From positions 38,782-102,781 of the forward strand of contig NZ_PXNS01000012.1 of NCBI RefSeq assembly GCF_003045775.1: 64,000 bases of DNA. Reading direction: 5' to 3'. Both the position numbers and the translations under genes were made by a program. Below are positions 8,926 to 16,604 of the stretch, in pieces. Origin of the DNA: Halomonas litopenaei (GTDB lineage: Bacteria; Pseudomonadota; Gammaproteobacteria; Pseudomonadales; Halomonadaceae). The stretch's first letter is position 1, and every line of letters starts with the position of its first letter. A model generated the notes under the pieces. That model searched no databases. It saw only the letters and a list, made by a program, of their open reading frames with translations, and was not told where the DNA came from.

Positions 8926-9702
8926 ATGCGACAGATTGTACTGGATACCGAGACCACCGGTATCGAGACTCGCGACGGCCACCGTCTCATCGAGATCGGC
9001 GCCGTGGAGATGATAAACCGGCGTCTGACCGGAAATTCCTACCATCAATACATCAATCCCGAGCGTGAGATCGATGCCGAGGCGATCGGTGTCCACGGCA
9101 TCACCAACGAGCGGGTCGCCAATGAGCCGGTGTTCGCCGAGGTGGCGGCCGACTTCTGGGAGTTTATTCGCGGGGCCGAGCTGGTCATCCATAACGCGCC
9201 CTTCGATGTCGGCTTCATCGACCACGAATTCAAGCTGTTGAAGGCCACCCACCCCGAGCTATATGCAGGGCCCGTCAAGGATCACTGTCGTATCCTCGAT
9301 ACCCTGACCATGGCACGGGGGCTGCACCCGGGGCAGCGCAACAGCCTCGACGCCCTTTGCAAGCGCTACGATATCGACAATGGTCACCGCGTGCTGCACG
9401 GGGCCTTGCTCGATGCCGAGATCCTGGCAGACGTCTATCTGGCGATGACCGGTGGGCAGACTGCCCTGACCCTGGATGCGGGCAACGACAGCGACCAGCA
9501 GGCGGCAGTGCCCGGCGAGCTTTCGGTGCGTCGGCTGTCATTGGAGCCGGGGCGGTTGAGCGTGGTACGCCCGACAGAGCAGGAGATGGCGGCCCATCTG
9601 GCCAAGCTCGACAAGGTGCGTGGCAAGGCAGGTGAGTGTCGCTGGGACGACCTGGACCCTGTCTACGCCGGCCCCGGCAGCGCCACGCAGGACGGTGTCT
9701 GA
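8926..9702 (+). CDS. dnaQ: DNA polymerase III epsilon subunit, 3'-5' proofreading exonuclease
   Basis: Proofreading exonuclease of the replicative polymerase core. 258 residues. Exo I is at the N-terminus (LDTETTG, with D7 and E9), Exo II is VIHNAPFDVGF, and Exo III-epsilon is HGALLDAEILADVY with its catalytic His and Asp. The C-terminal 70 residues are the less conserved linker that binds the alpha subunit. The ATG at 8926 is preferred because MRQIVLDTETTG is the standard N-terminus. The gene ends in a TGATG overlap with nudC. Confidence 0.95.
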   Translation: MRQIVLDTETTGIETRDGHRLIEIGAVEMINRRLTGNSYHQYINPEREIDAEAIGVHGITNERVANEPVFAEVAADFWEFIRGAELVIHNAPFDVGFIDHEFKLLKATHPELYAGPVKDHCRILDTLTMARGLHPGQRNSLDALCKRYDIDNGHRVLHGALLDAEILADVYLAMTGGQTALTLDAGNDSDQQAAVPGELSVRRLSLEPGRLSVVRPTEQEMAAHLAKLDKVRGKAGECRWDDLDPVYAGPGSATQDGV

Positions 9703-10478
9703 TGCTGCATCGGGAGCTGCCAAGAGGTGTCGAGTCGGGGCGTATCATTCGCCTGGCGAAAGGCTGTATGGCGCCTGGCCTGGACAATACGCCGCTGGGG
9801 CCGGTCGAGCCCTGGGATGAGCGTGTTCAGCCGTTGTGCTGGTGGTCGGACGAACCGGTGGGGCTGCGTCTTGAAGACAGCCCAGCCGCCGACTGGCCAG
9901 ACGGCCGTAGCTGGCTGTCGAGGTTGCCCGAGTCATGGTACGGGCTGGTGTCAACGGCGCTGCAGGTGGGTGCCTGGATGGGCAACCACCGGTTTTGCGG
10001 GCGTTGCGGCAGCCAAGCCAGGCGCCTGGAACACGAGTTTGCGATGCACTGCGACAATTGCGGCCATCGCAACTACCCGCGCATCTCGCCCTGCATCATC
10101 ACCCTGGTGACCCACGGGGAGTCGCTGTTGCTGGCTCGTAGCCCGCGTTTTCCACCCGGACGCTATTCCACCCTGGCAGGATTCATCGAACCGGGAGAGT
10201 CGGCGGAGCAGGCGGTGCATCGCGAGGTCCACGAGGAGGTCGGTCTGAAGCTGGGGCGGCTGCGTTATATTCGCAGTCAGGCCTGGCCTTTTCCCCACTC
10301 CCTGATGCTGGGCTATCTGGTCGAGGCGGCAAGCCGACGCATCGTGATCGACGGCCACGAGATCGAAGACGCCGCCTGGTTCTCGCCACGGCAGCTACCG
10401 CAGTTGCCGCCGCTTTATTCGATCTCGCGGGAGTTGATCGAGTTGCACCTGTCCGAGGTGCGTGACGGTCGGTCCTGA
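9702..10478 (+). CDS. nudC: NADH pyrophosphatase / NAD-cap decapping Nudix hydrolase NudC
   Basis: Hydrolyses NADH to NMNH and AMP and removes NAD caps from RNA. 258 residues. The zinc ribbon is CGRCGSQ ... CDNCGHRNYPR. The Nudix box runs GFIEPGESAEQAVHREVHEE with VGL after it, and the NADH-specific motif appears as SQAWPFPHSLMLG (usually SQPWPFP, so one substitution). The start codon overlaps the dnaQ stop (TGATG), so it is translationally coupled to dnaQ. It faces the SCP2 gene, with a small inverted repeat (GGGCAGT / ACTGCCC, 10480-10507) between the two stops. Confidence 0.94.
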   Translation: MLHRELPRGVESGRIIRLAKGCMAPGLDNTPLGPVEPWDERVQPLCWWSDEPVGLRLEDSPAADWPDGRSWLSRLPESWYGLVSTALQVGAWMGNHRFCGRCGSQARRLEHEFAMHCDNCGHRNYPRISPCIITLVTHGESLLLARSPRFPPGRYSTLAGFIEPGESAEQAVHREVHEEVGLKLGRLRYIRSQAWPFPHSLMLGYLVEAASRRIVIDGHEIEDAAWFSPRQLPQLPPLYSISRELIELHLSEVRDGRS

Positions 10479-10479
10479 C

Positions 10480-10507
10480 GGGCAGTCGCCGGGAGGAGCC
10501 ACTGCCC
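10480..10507. terminator. Inverted repeat between convergent nudC and SCP2 genes
   Basis: GGGCAGT and ACTGCCC arms of 7 bp separated by 14 bases lie between two convergent stop codons. No T-tract follows on either strand, so at best it is a weak bidirectional terminator. Confidence 0.3.
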
Positions 10508-10516
10508 ATTTGAGCA

Positions 10517-10825
10517 TCACTTCTCGGGAAACAGCTCGGTCAGGCGGGTCGCCAGCATGATATTGCCGGTCGCCTTGAGCTTGCCGGTCATGAAGGCTGT
10601 CATGCCGTTGATATCACCGGTCATGATGCCCTTGAGGGTGTCGCTGCTCATGCTCAGGCTGACAGAGGGATCGTCGTGCTCGCCCTGCTGGATGTCCAGT
10701 GCGCCATCGTCGATGACGACATAGTGATCCTCGGTATCGCTGAAGTGGAACTGGAAGATCTCGTGCATGCCCTGGGCAGCGTCAGGATTGAAGCGAGAGC
10801 GTAGCGTATCGAGTGTCTGTGACAT
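10517..10825 (-). CDS. SCP2 sterol-binding domain protein
   Basis: Small cytoplasmic protein of 102 residues consisting of one SCP2-type lipid-binding domain. The typical pattern is present: FHFSDTEDHYVVIDDGALDI, a strand pair with VSLSMSSDTLKGIMTGDING, and the C-terminal GKLKATGNIMLATRL. Members bind acyl chains or act as accessory lipid carriers; the role here is unknown. It is a single gene on the minus strand, convergent with nudC and divergent from sohB. Confidence 0.85.
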   Translation of the reverse strand: MSQTLDTLRSRFNPDAAQGMHEIFQFHFSDTEDHYVVIDDGALDIQQGEHDDPSVSLSMSSDTLKGIMTGDINGMTAFMTGKLKATGNIMLATRLTELFPEK

Positions 10826-10968
10826 GAGAATTCCTTGCAGTTGTGTGAGTCGCTGTCAGGCAGCGTATTTCAAACGAATGTTTCAATCAAGGCCGGGCGC
10901 CGTTCAGGGCCTATGACCGTCAAGGTCCAGGTCTTTGCAGAATCGTGCCGGGTGACAGGGAGAGAGCG

Positions 10969-12000
10969 ATGGAAGACTGGCTGGGTGAGATCCTGACCTT
11001 TTTTGTTCAGCTGCTGCTGGTGGCGGGGGTCGTGCTGTTGGCGCTGATCGTGCTTGCCCGGGCCAAGGGTGGCGGCAGTGTACCCAGGGAGCAACTCAGG
11101 ATCGAGGACCTGGGTCAGCGTCAGCGTCAGTGGCGTGAGCGTTTGATACACGCCAGGACAGGCACAGAAAAGCGGTCTCGCCTGCGCTGGCCGTGGCGTC
11201 GGGATACCAAGCCCAGGCAGGACGAAGGCGTGGCATCGAGCGCCACCACCTGGGTGATCGATTTTCATGGCAACCTCAAGGCCAGCGGCGTGGACCGCCT
11301 GGCTCGCGAAGTGTCCTTGCTGCTTGGTGTGGCTAAGGAAGGGGACGAGGTGGTCATTCGACTGGAGAGCCCCGGAGGCCTGGTCCACACCTATGGGCAG
11401 GGTGCGGCGGAACTGCACCGGCTCACCGAGGGGGGGCTCAAGACCACGGTCTGCGTGGACAAGGTAGCGGCCAGCGGCGGCTACCTGATGGCGTGCAACG
11501 CACACCGCATCCTGGTGGCCCCGTTTGCGGTAATCGGCTCCATCGGGGTGGTGGCCCAGATCCCGAATGTCCACCGCCTGCTCAAGCGCCATGACGTCGA
11601 TGTGGAGCTGGTGACCGCCGGGCGCTACAAGCGCACGCTCACCGTGCTGGGCGAAAACACCGAGGAAGGCAGAGACAAGCTGCAGGCGGACCTCGACGCC
11701 ATCCATGCCAAGTTCAAGGACTACGTCGACCAGCGCCGCTCCGGCGTGGATATCGACGCCGTGTCCACCGGCGAGGTCTGGTACGGAGAAGAGGCCGTGT
11801 CCAGAGGGTTGGCGGATGAGGTCACCACCAGCGAGGCTTATCTCAGCAAGGCGATGGAACGTGGCAAGGTGCTGAGCCTGAGGCTTGCGGCGGTGCCATC
11901 ACTGGCCGAGCGTCTTGGTTTTTCCGCCTCTGGCATGGTCGAGCAGGCGCTCGACCGGGTGGAAGAGCGTGTCGATGCGTCCGGCTGGGAGCATCGGTAG
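10969..12000 (+). CDS. sohB: Inner-membrane serine protease SohB
   Basis: S49-family (signal peptide peptidase A-like) periplasmic protease anchored in the inner membrane. 343 residues; E. coli SohB has 349. The N-terminal anchor is at about residues 8-30 (FFVQLLLVAGVVLLALIVLA). The S49 core has SPGGLVHTYGQG, the nucleophile serine in KVAASGGYLMA and the catalytic lysine in TAGRYKRTLTVLGENT. ATG 10969 is chosen because GGGAGA lies about 8 bases upstream. It is the only gene in its unit, divergent from the SCP2 gene. Confidence 0.93.
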   Translation: MEDWLGEILTFFVQLLLVAGVVLLALIVLARAKGGGSVPREQLRIEDLGQRQRQWRERLIHARTGTEKRSRLRWPWRRDTKPRQDEGVASSATTWVIDFHGNLKASGVDRLAREVSLLLGVAKEGDEVVIRLESPGGLVHTYGQGAAELHRLTEGGLKTTVCVDKVAASGGYLMACNAHRILVAPFAVIGSIGVVAQIPNVHRLLKRHDVDVELVTAGRYKRTLTVLGENTEEGRDKLQADLDAIHAKFKDYVDQRRSGVDIDAVSTGEVWYGEEAVSRGLADEVTTSEAYLSKAMERGKVLSLRLAAVPSLAERLGFSASGMVEQALDRVEERVDASGWEHR

Positions 12001-12027
12001 ACGAAGCGTGCGTCGCGGTTCATAACA

Positions 12028-12053
12028 TTGGATCGCAATATTGGATCGCAATA
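12028..12053. repeat. 13-bp perfect tandem duplication downstream of sohB
   Basis: The unit TTGGATCGCAATA occurs twice head to tail (12028-12040 and 12041-12053), just after the sohB stop. It is probably simple slippage; no function is evident. Confidence 0.7.
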
Positions 12054-12112
12054 CTGCCTGACCTGAGCCGCCCCAGCTCCGCCTGTCCAAGTCGTTCTGT
12101 CCATCGAGCGAG

Positions 12113-12141
12113 CCCGATGCCCTCCAGCGAGGGCTATCGGG
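12113..12141. terminator. Hairpin between sohB and the ArsR-type gene
   Basis: Arms CCCGATGCCCTC and GAGGGC-T-ATCGGG form a 12-bp stem with one bulged T and a CAGC loop. It lies between the convergent sohB and regulator genes. No clear U-tract follows on either strand, so termination strength is uncertain. Confidence 0.45.
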
Positions 12142-12175
12142 TGCGAAGCGCCTGACCAGAGTCTGTGGTCGCGCT

Positions 12176-12505
12176 TCAGTCGTCGTTGGCTGCGTTCATC
12201 TTGACGATGGCGGCGATCATGATGCTCGCGCTGTCGCCTTGCAATGAGTAGTAGATGGTCTGGGAGGAGCGCCGAGTACTGACCAGCTCGGCTCGCCTGA
12301 GGATGGCAAGGTGCTGGGATAGGGCCGACTGGCTCAGGCTCAGGCGTTGATTGAGCTCTGTCACGGACAGCTCGTTGCCTTCAAGTAGACACAGGATTCG
12401 TAGGCGATTGTCGTTGGCGATGGCTTTCAGCAGGCCGCTCGCTCTGTCTACCACGGCATCTCCACCCTCAAGCAGGCGGCCGGCAACACGTTGTGAGCTG
12501 TTCAT
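12176..12505 (-). CDS. ArsR/SmtB-family winged-helix regulator
   Basis: DNA-binding regulator of 109 residues. The winged-helix domain is clear: LKAIANDNRLRILCLLEG, recognition region LSVTELNQRLSLSQSALSQHL, then the wing RRSSQTIYYSL. The metal-sensing ELCVCDL motif of ArsR is absent (ELSVTEL here), and only one cysteine (in RILCLL) is present, so it is not a classical arsenic sensor. It resembles BigR-type members, but the second redox cysteine is missing. ATG 12505 is preferred over GTG 12511 because GGGAGA is then 6 bases away. A long AT-rich region with two operator-like motifs lies upstream. Confidence 0.85.
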   Translation of the reverse strand: MNSSQRVAGRLLEGGDAVVDRASGLLKAIANDNRLRILCLLEGNELSVTELNQRLSLSQSALSQHLAILRRAELVSTRRSSQTIYYSLQGDSASIMIAAIVKMNAANDD

Positions 12506-12788
12506 CAGCACTCTCCCTTGCAGCGGTGACTGACACGAATTTCACCCGTTGGACGTCGTGGCGCTAGGCGCCACCCGAGATGGACGGCAATAGGGATCGA
12601 GGTGTTGTGCATGGATGGCTTGTCATCCTCATCGAAGAGATCCGCTAGTCGGATTCGGCGTATCCGGCTCCTCGGAATAGTGTTGGTCCGGGGCGCAGGA
12701 CTCCTTTCATTTGGTCGCTGATGAAAGCCGAAGCCTTTCTTTCCGTTAGTGATTAAGAAACTTCTCAATAATAGCGCATTGTTGAAGT

Positions 12789-12807
12789 AAACGCGTCTTA
12801 AACGCGT
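12789..12807. promoter_or_regulatory. Operator-like direct repeat AAACGCGT x2, one helical turn apart
   Basis: AAACGCGT occurs at 12789-12796 and 12800-12807, an 11-bp period, and each copy contains the palindrome ACGCGT. It lies about 285 bp upstream of the ArsR-type start. It could be a site for the regulator or another protein; binding is inference only. Confidence 0.35.
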
Positions 12808-12897
12808 GTTTGTGACCGTTTCGGCAGAATTAGATAATAAGTTTTTCAAAGTGTGTCCATCGCGTTGTTTATTGTATTTGTATTTAGCAGACTGACA

Positions 12898-12911
12898 ATA
12901 TTGTGCAATAT
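12898..12911. promoter_or_regulatory. 14-bp palindrome, possible regulator operator
   Basis: ATATTG-TG-CAATAT is a perfect inverted repeat in AT-rich sequence between the divergent regulator and yhhQ. ArsR-family proteins bind such AT-rich palindromes as dimers, so it is a candidate site; not proven. Confidence 0.35.
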
Positions 12912-13030
12912 CAGGTTTCTCTAGGTATCCTGTATGGCACATCTGGTGCCTGGATCTGCAGTTATCTGATTTTGCCCGTCTACCCGGGGTGGCCTGTGGG
13001 TAAAGGGGAAGGGGTCGAGCAAGGGAGTGC

Positions 13031-13059
13031 TGGCAAGGCGCAGGCTTGTCTCGTATAAT
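13031..13059 (+). promoter_or_regulatory. Candidate promoter for yhhQ leader RNA
   Basis: A perfect -10 hexamer TATAAT at 13054-13059 is preceded after 17 bases by TGGCAA (13031-13036), a 4/6 match to the -35 consensus. It would produce a leader of about 290 nt before yhhQ that includes the 22-bp repeats and the preQ1-like aptamer. Confidence 0.55.
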
Positions 13060-13101
13060 TTCCGCCGCCAAATTTGCACCCCACGCGGTGGCGCGAGACT
13101 T

Positions 13102-13167
13102 ATCGCCATACGGCTCGAAATCGTGCGCCATCCGGCTTGGAATTCTGAGCCATCCGGCTCGGCCCGG
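13102..13167. repeat. 22-bp tandem repeat, three copies, in the yhhQ leader
   Basis: Three units start at 13102, 13124 and 13146, each built on CGCCATCCGGCTYGRAAT. The period is exactly 22 bp, two helical turns. Units differ at several positions, so the array is not a recent slippage product. It lies between the TATAAT promoter and the aptamer, and is transcribed if that promoter is used. Confidence 0.75.
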
Positions 13168-13318
13168 TCGGTGCGATTCGCGTCAGTCGTCGTGTGCCAC
13201 TGAGCAGACGATGGCGAGTCGACGGCGAAACAGCACCAGGTATTGCTCAAGCCAGCATGCTGCAGCGCCCTCCAGAGGTATCGCAGCCAGGCGTGCCTGT
13301 ACCCGTATTGTGGTTGTT

Positions 13319-13351
13319 CCCAGGGTTCCCTCACCCCTTGCGAAAAAGGAA
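13319..13351 (+). ncRNA. preQ1-I-like riboswitch aptamer overlapping the yhhQ ribosome-binding site
   Basis: The sequence fits the compact H-type pseudoknot of preQ1 class I. P1 is AGGG (13322-13325) with CCCU (13335-13338). The loop begins with the conserved UUC (13326-13328), then CCU (13329-13331) that can pair with AGG (13347-13349) as P2, a C at 13332 in the ligand-contact position, and ACCC as in known members. The tail is A-rich (AAAAA, 13343-13347). The P2 3' strand AGGA is also the Shine-Dalgarno of yhhQ, so ligand binding would hide it and block translation. The downstream gene is a queuosine-precursor transporter, a known target of this class. Confidence 0.68.
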
Positions 13352-13356
13352 TCATG

Positions 13357-14046
13357 ATGTTCACTCTGTCCTTCGAACAGCGCCGTCGCCTGCTGGCGTT
13401 GATGGTCGTTTTCCATATCGTCGTCATCGCCGCCAGCAACTACCTGGTCCAGTTGCCGTTTACGGTGTTTGGCTTGCACACGACCTGGGGCGCTTTCAGC
13501 TTTCCCTTCATCTTCTTGGCCACCGATCTCACGGTACGCCTGTTCGGCAAGGGGCCGGCGCGCGCTATCGTGATGCGCGTGATGCTGCCCGCGCTGGTGG
13601 TGTCGTACGTTGTCTCGGTGGTCTTCCCGCAGGGCGGCTTCGCTGGCCTTGCAGCCTTCGATGGTTTCGATCTGTTTGTCGCCCGGATCGCACTGGCCAG
13701 TTTCATGGCCTACCTGCTCGGACAATTGCTCGACGTGCAGGTCTTCGACCGGCTCAGGCGACTCAAGCACTGGTGGGTGGCGCCGGCGGCGTCGACCCTG
13801 GTCGGTAATCTGGTCGATACCGTGGCGTTCTTCTCCATCGCCTTCGAGGCTGGCCCTGACCCGTTCATGGCGCAGCATTGGCCAGAAATCGCAGCGGTCG
13901 ACTACGCCATCAAACTTGCGATCAGTCTGGTCTTTTTCCTGCCCCTGTACGGCGTGCTGCTGCGTTATCTGAGCCAGCGACTGGTGGCGGTGACCGGCAG
14001 TCAGGACGTCTGGCCGGAGCAGGTCGCTCGGGGAGAGGGACGCTGA
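13357..14046 (+). CDS. yhhQ: Queuosine precursor transporter YhhQ (VUT family)
   Basis: Inner-membrane importer for 7-cyano-7-deazaguanine or preQ1, feeding tRNA queuosine synthesis. 229 residues with six predicted membrane segments, the first being LLALMVVFHIVVIAASNYLV. Family signatures are WGAFSFPFIFLATDLTVRLFG and the AAASTLVGNLVDTVAFF region, with PAAS before TLVGN. Two consecutive ATG codons (13354, 13357) are possible; the second has AGGA 6 bases upstream. The Shine-Dalgarno is embedded in a preQ1-I-like pseudoknot, so expression is probably repressed when preQ1 is plentiful. Confidence 0.93.
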   Translation: MFTLSFEQRRRLLALMVVFHIVVIAASNYLVQLPFTVFGLHTTWGAFSFPFIFLATDLTVRLFGKGPARAIVMRVMLPALVVSYVVSVVFPQGGFAGLAAFDGFDLFVARIALASFMAYLLGQLLDVQVFDRLRRLKHWWVAPAASTLVGNLVDTVAFFSIAFEAGPDPFMAQHWPEIAAVDYAIKLAISLVFFLPLYGVLLRYLSQRLVAVTGSQDVWPEQVARGEGR

Positions 14047-14260
14047 TAAGGGCCTCGATCCCCGGCGGTTGAGCCTGCTGGGCCGGTGTTACGATCTGGT
14101 TCTGCTCTGGTCCCGATCTAGCCCCGCCTTGGTTTGCTCTGGCTGTGCTTGCTGCCTGGCTCCGCGCCCCGCCTGGCACGTTCAGTACTATGCTGGTGTC
14201 GTGAAGCACGACGTTCTACCGGCTCTCTACCAACCTTCGATCGCTCAAAGGAGTGCAGCT

Positions 14261-15040
14261 ATGACGGTTTCCCTGGAATATACGGACAGTGGTGGTCAGG
14301 GAGAGCCATTGGTCATCGTTCATGGCCTGCTGGGTAGCGCCGACAACTGGCGCTCCCATGTCAAACAGTGGTCGGGCGAGCGCCGTGTGATCGCCCTGGA
14401 TCTTCGCAATCATGGCCGTTCTCCCCATGCCGAGGGTATGGACTATGACCAGATGGCCGAGGACGTGGCAGCCGTGATGGACCGCTGCGGCGTCACCAGA
14501 GGGCACCTGCTTGGCCACTCCATGGGCGGCAAGGTGGTGATGACCCTGGCCAGGCTGCATCCTGAGCTGGTGGCGTCGCTGATCGTTGCCGATATCGCGC
14601 CGGTCGCCTATGAACACCGGCACGATAGCGTCTTCAGCGCACTGCGGCGTGTCGAGCAGGGTGAGCCCACCGACCGGCGAGAGGCCGATGCCTTGATGGC
14701 TGAGGTGATCGACGACAAGCCCACCCGCATGTTTCTGGCTACCAATCTGGTGCGCGACGACGATCGCGTACTACGCCTAAGGGTCAATCTCGATGCGATC
14801 GAAGCCGGCTACGGCCAGATCATGGCACCGCCCGGTGGCGAAGGAAGCATCGATGTGCCGACGCTGGTGTTGCGCGGTAGTCGCTCCGACTACGTCGCCG
14901 ATGACCTGCTTGAGTCGCTGCGCGCCGTCCTGCCCAGGGCCGAAGTCAAGACCCTGGACGCTGGTCACTGGCTGCACACCGAGAGGGCGCAGGAGTTTCA
15001 GGAGCAAGTGGCCGAGTTTCTGGCCTCTCTGGACGACTAG
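14261..15040 (+). CDS. Alpha/beta-fold hydrolase (YbfF-like esterase)
   Basis: Predicted acyl-ester or thioester hydrolase of 259 residues. The oxyanion region HGLLGSADNW, the nucleophile elbow GHSMGGKV (serine), a C-terminal aspartate in LRGSRSDYV and the catalytic histidine in DAGHWLHTE are all present, as in E. coli YbfF. ATG 14261 has AAAGGAG 10 bases upstream. It is a single gene, convergent with the NMT1-like gene; the intergenic space is filled by a 31-bp tandem repeat. Confidence 0.9.
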   Translation: MTVSLEYTDSGGQGEPLVIVHGLLGSADNWRSHVKQWSGERRVIALDLRNHGRSPHAEGMDYDQMAEDVAAVMDRCGVTRGHLLGHSMGGKVVMTLARLHPELVASLIVADIAPVAYEHRHDSVFSALRRVEQGEPTDRREADALMAEVIDDKPTRMFLATNLVRDDDRVLRLRVNLDAIEAGYGQIMAPPGGEGSIDVPTLVLRGSRSDYVADDLLESLRAVLPRAEVKTLDAGHWLHTERAQEFQEQVAEFLASLDD

Positions 15041-15053
15041 CCAGTGCAATCAA

Positions 15054-15209
15054 GGCGCCGGTGATTGGCCGGGGTCCTGGTCCAGGTGCCGCTGATTAGC
15101 CGGGGTCCTTGCCCAGGCGTCTGTGGTTTAGCCGGGGTGCATGCCTAGGCGCCGGTGATTGGCCGGGGTCCATGCCCAGGCGCCAGTGATTAGCCGGGGT
15201 CCTTGCCCA
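15054..15209. repeat. 31-bp tandem repeat array, five copies, between convergent genes
   Basis: Units start at 15054, 15085, 15116 (32 bp), 15148 and 15179. Each is a variant of GGCGCCGGTGATTGGCCGGG followed by GTCCTTGCCCA. The last unit covers the 3' end and stop codon of the NMT1-like gene. Read on the minus strand it encodes LGKDPG-stop, so the array looks like repeated copying of that gene's tail beyond its stop. Copies differ by point changes, and the period is not a multiple of three. Confidence 0.85.
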
Positions 15210-16416
15210 GGCGCGAGATCGGGGTCAAGCGTTCGACGATCTTCTGGTCATGTAGATAGCGCTCCAGGCGACGATAGCGGCCGTGGTCCATGGCGCCGGG
15301 GCGCAGGCTGAGTCGGCGCCTGATGTCGGGCCAGGCCTCGGCATTGGCGGGGCTGTCCATGGTCGGCTCGAGTCGAGTCATGATCTCCCAGCTCGCGGCG
15401 GGATGGTCGATGATCCAGCGTGTGGCTTGTTCCAGTGCGTCGACGAAGGCGCGAATGGCGTCCTTCTGTGCCTGAAAGTGGTCCTGGTTGGCCACGACGA
15501 CCAGGCCGTCATGCACAGGGATACCCAGTGTCTCGGTCGGCATGGCGCGGGTAGCGATGCCGAGGTCGGCGAGCTCTCGCGGCAGGGACAGTGCCGCGCC
15601 GCCGATAAAGGCATCGATCCAGCCTTCGTTCATCGCGCGTATCACGCTGAAGTGCACGTCCTTGGCCTCGACATGGGACAGGTTCAATCCTTCGTGTTGA
15701 AGGATGGCCCTGAGCAAGACGTCTTGTCCCGCGCGCTGCGCGTAGCCGATCCGGTGATCGATCAGTCCCAGCACCGAGTCGATGTCCGCATCTTCGCGTA
15801 CCAGCAGTGCCGACAGTGGCAATTCGCTCAAGGTGGCTACCCTGATGATGGGGCGCCCCTGGTCCACCAGCCGGTGCAGGGTCAGCTGGTCGGTCAGTGC
15901 CAGATCCGCCTGGGATGCCGCCACCAGCTTGGCAGGTACGTCGGGATCGGCGGGGGTCTGCAGCACGACGTTCAGTCCGCGCCGCGAGAACAGCCCCCTC
16001 TCCTGAGCCACCAGCAAGGCAGCGTGCTGCGGCCCGGGTGACCATTCCAGCACTAGAGTCAGCTCGGTGACCGGTGGCGGTGCGATCGGATCGGCAGGAG
16101 CCGCCGTGGCCGACGGTGCCACCGGCATCGCGGGCGTGTCGATACCGGGTCCACCAGGCAATCCACGGTAGCGCTCGAGGATATCGCTCACCACCGCCGC
16201 TTCGGCGCTTGTAGGGGGCGTTCCGCCAATCTGCTCGAAAGAAGTCTCGACCCGTTGCTCCTGGGCAAGGGGCGGCGCTGCCTGTTGCTGCGCTGCGGCT
16301 TCAGCGGGCGCCTCCGGCTCGGCCAGGGCCGGGGGCAACGCGCCGAGGCTTGCCAGCAGCAAGCTCAAGCCCGCAAGCCGGATTAGCCGGTGTTGCCTGG
16401 GCGACGACTTAGGCAT
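15190..16416 (-). CDS. ABC-type substrate-binding protein, NMT1/THI5-like
   Basis: Periplasmic binding-protein family of nitrate/sulfonate/thiamine-precursor transporters; 408 residues. The signal peptide (LIRLAGLSLLLASLGALPPALA) is followed by a Pro/Ala/Gln-rich linker of about 100 residues, longer than usual. The NMT1 domain begins at ELTLVLEWSPGPQHAALLVA. ATG 16416 is chosen because GGAGA lies 6 bases upstream. No permease or ATPase gene is adjacent, so it is an orphan binding protein or sensor; the ligand cannot be told. The 3' end lies inside the 31-bp repeat array. Confidence 0.82.
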   Translation of the reverse strand: MPKSSPRQHRLIRLAGLSLLLASLGALPPALAEPEAPAEAAAQQQAAPPLAQEQRVETSFEQIGGTPPTSAEAAVVSDILERYRGLPGGPGIDTPAMPVAPSATAAPADPIAPPPVTELTLVLEWSPGPQHAALLVAQERGLFSRRGLNVVLQTPADPDVPAKLVAASQADLALTDQLTLHRLVDQGRPIIRVATLSELPLSALLVREDADIDSVLGLIDHRIGYAQRAGQDVLLRAILQHEGLNLSHVEAKDVHFSVIRAMNEGWIDAFIGGAALSLPRELADLGIATRAMPTETLGIPVHDGLVVVANQDHFQAQKDAIRAFVDALEQATRWIIDHPAASWEIMTRLEPTMDSPANAEAWPDIRRRLSLRPGAMDHGRYRRLERYLHDQKIVERLTPISRLGKDPG

Positions 16417-16604
16417 CAACAATCTCCATGGGTCAGGCATTCGTACCAGCGCGCTAGTGTATCCAAGGGCGAGCTTCGTTCACCAGCGGCATCCATCAAC
16501 ATCCTGGTAATTCGAAGTGCGCTCGATGAATCACGTTACACTCGACAGATCGCGGCGTGGGGCCGGGCGTGAGACAATCATGATGAACGTTGCAAGGGAT
16601 GCGC

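Larger units (their letters stand above)
12512..13053. other. Long AT-rich non-coding region upstream of the ArsR-type gene
   Basis: No credible gene was found in this stretch; open frames crossing it are antisense or lack coding character. It is much more AT-rich than the surrounding genes, especially 12730-12915. It contains the direct repeat AAACGCGT spaced 11 bp (12789-12807) and the 14-bp palindrome at 12898-12911. It probably holds the promoter of the regulator on the minus strand. Confidence 0.6.

Noticed and set aside
12505..13131. Minus-strand open frame of about 208 codons upstream of the ArsR-type gene
   Set aside because: Spans AT-rich promoter-like DNA, has no ribosome-binding site, low-complexity mixed composition and no recognisable domain.
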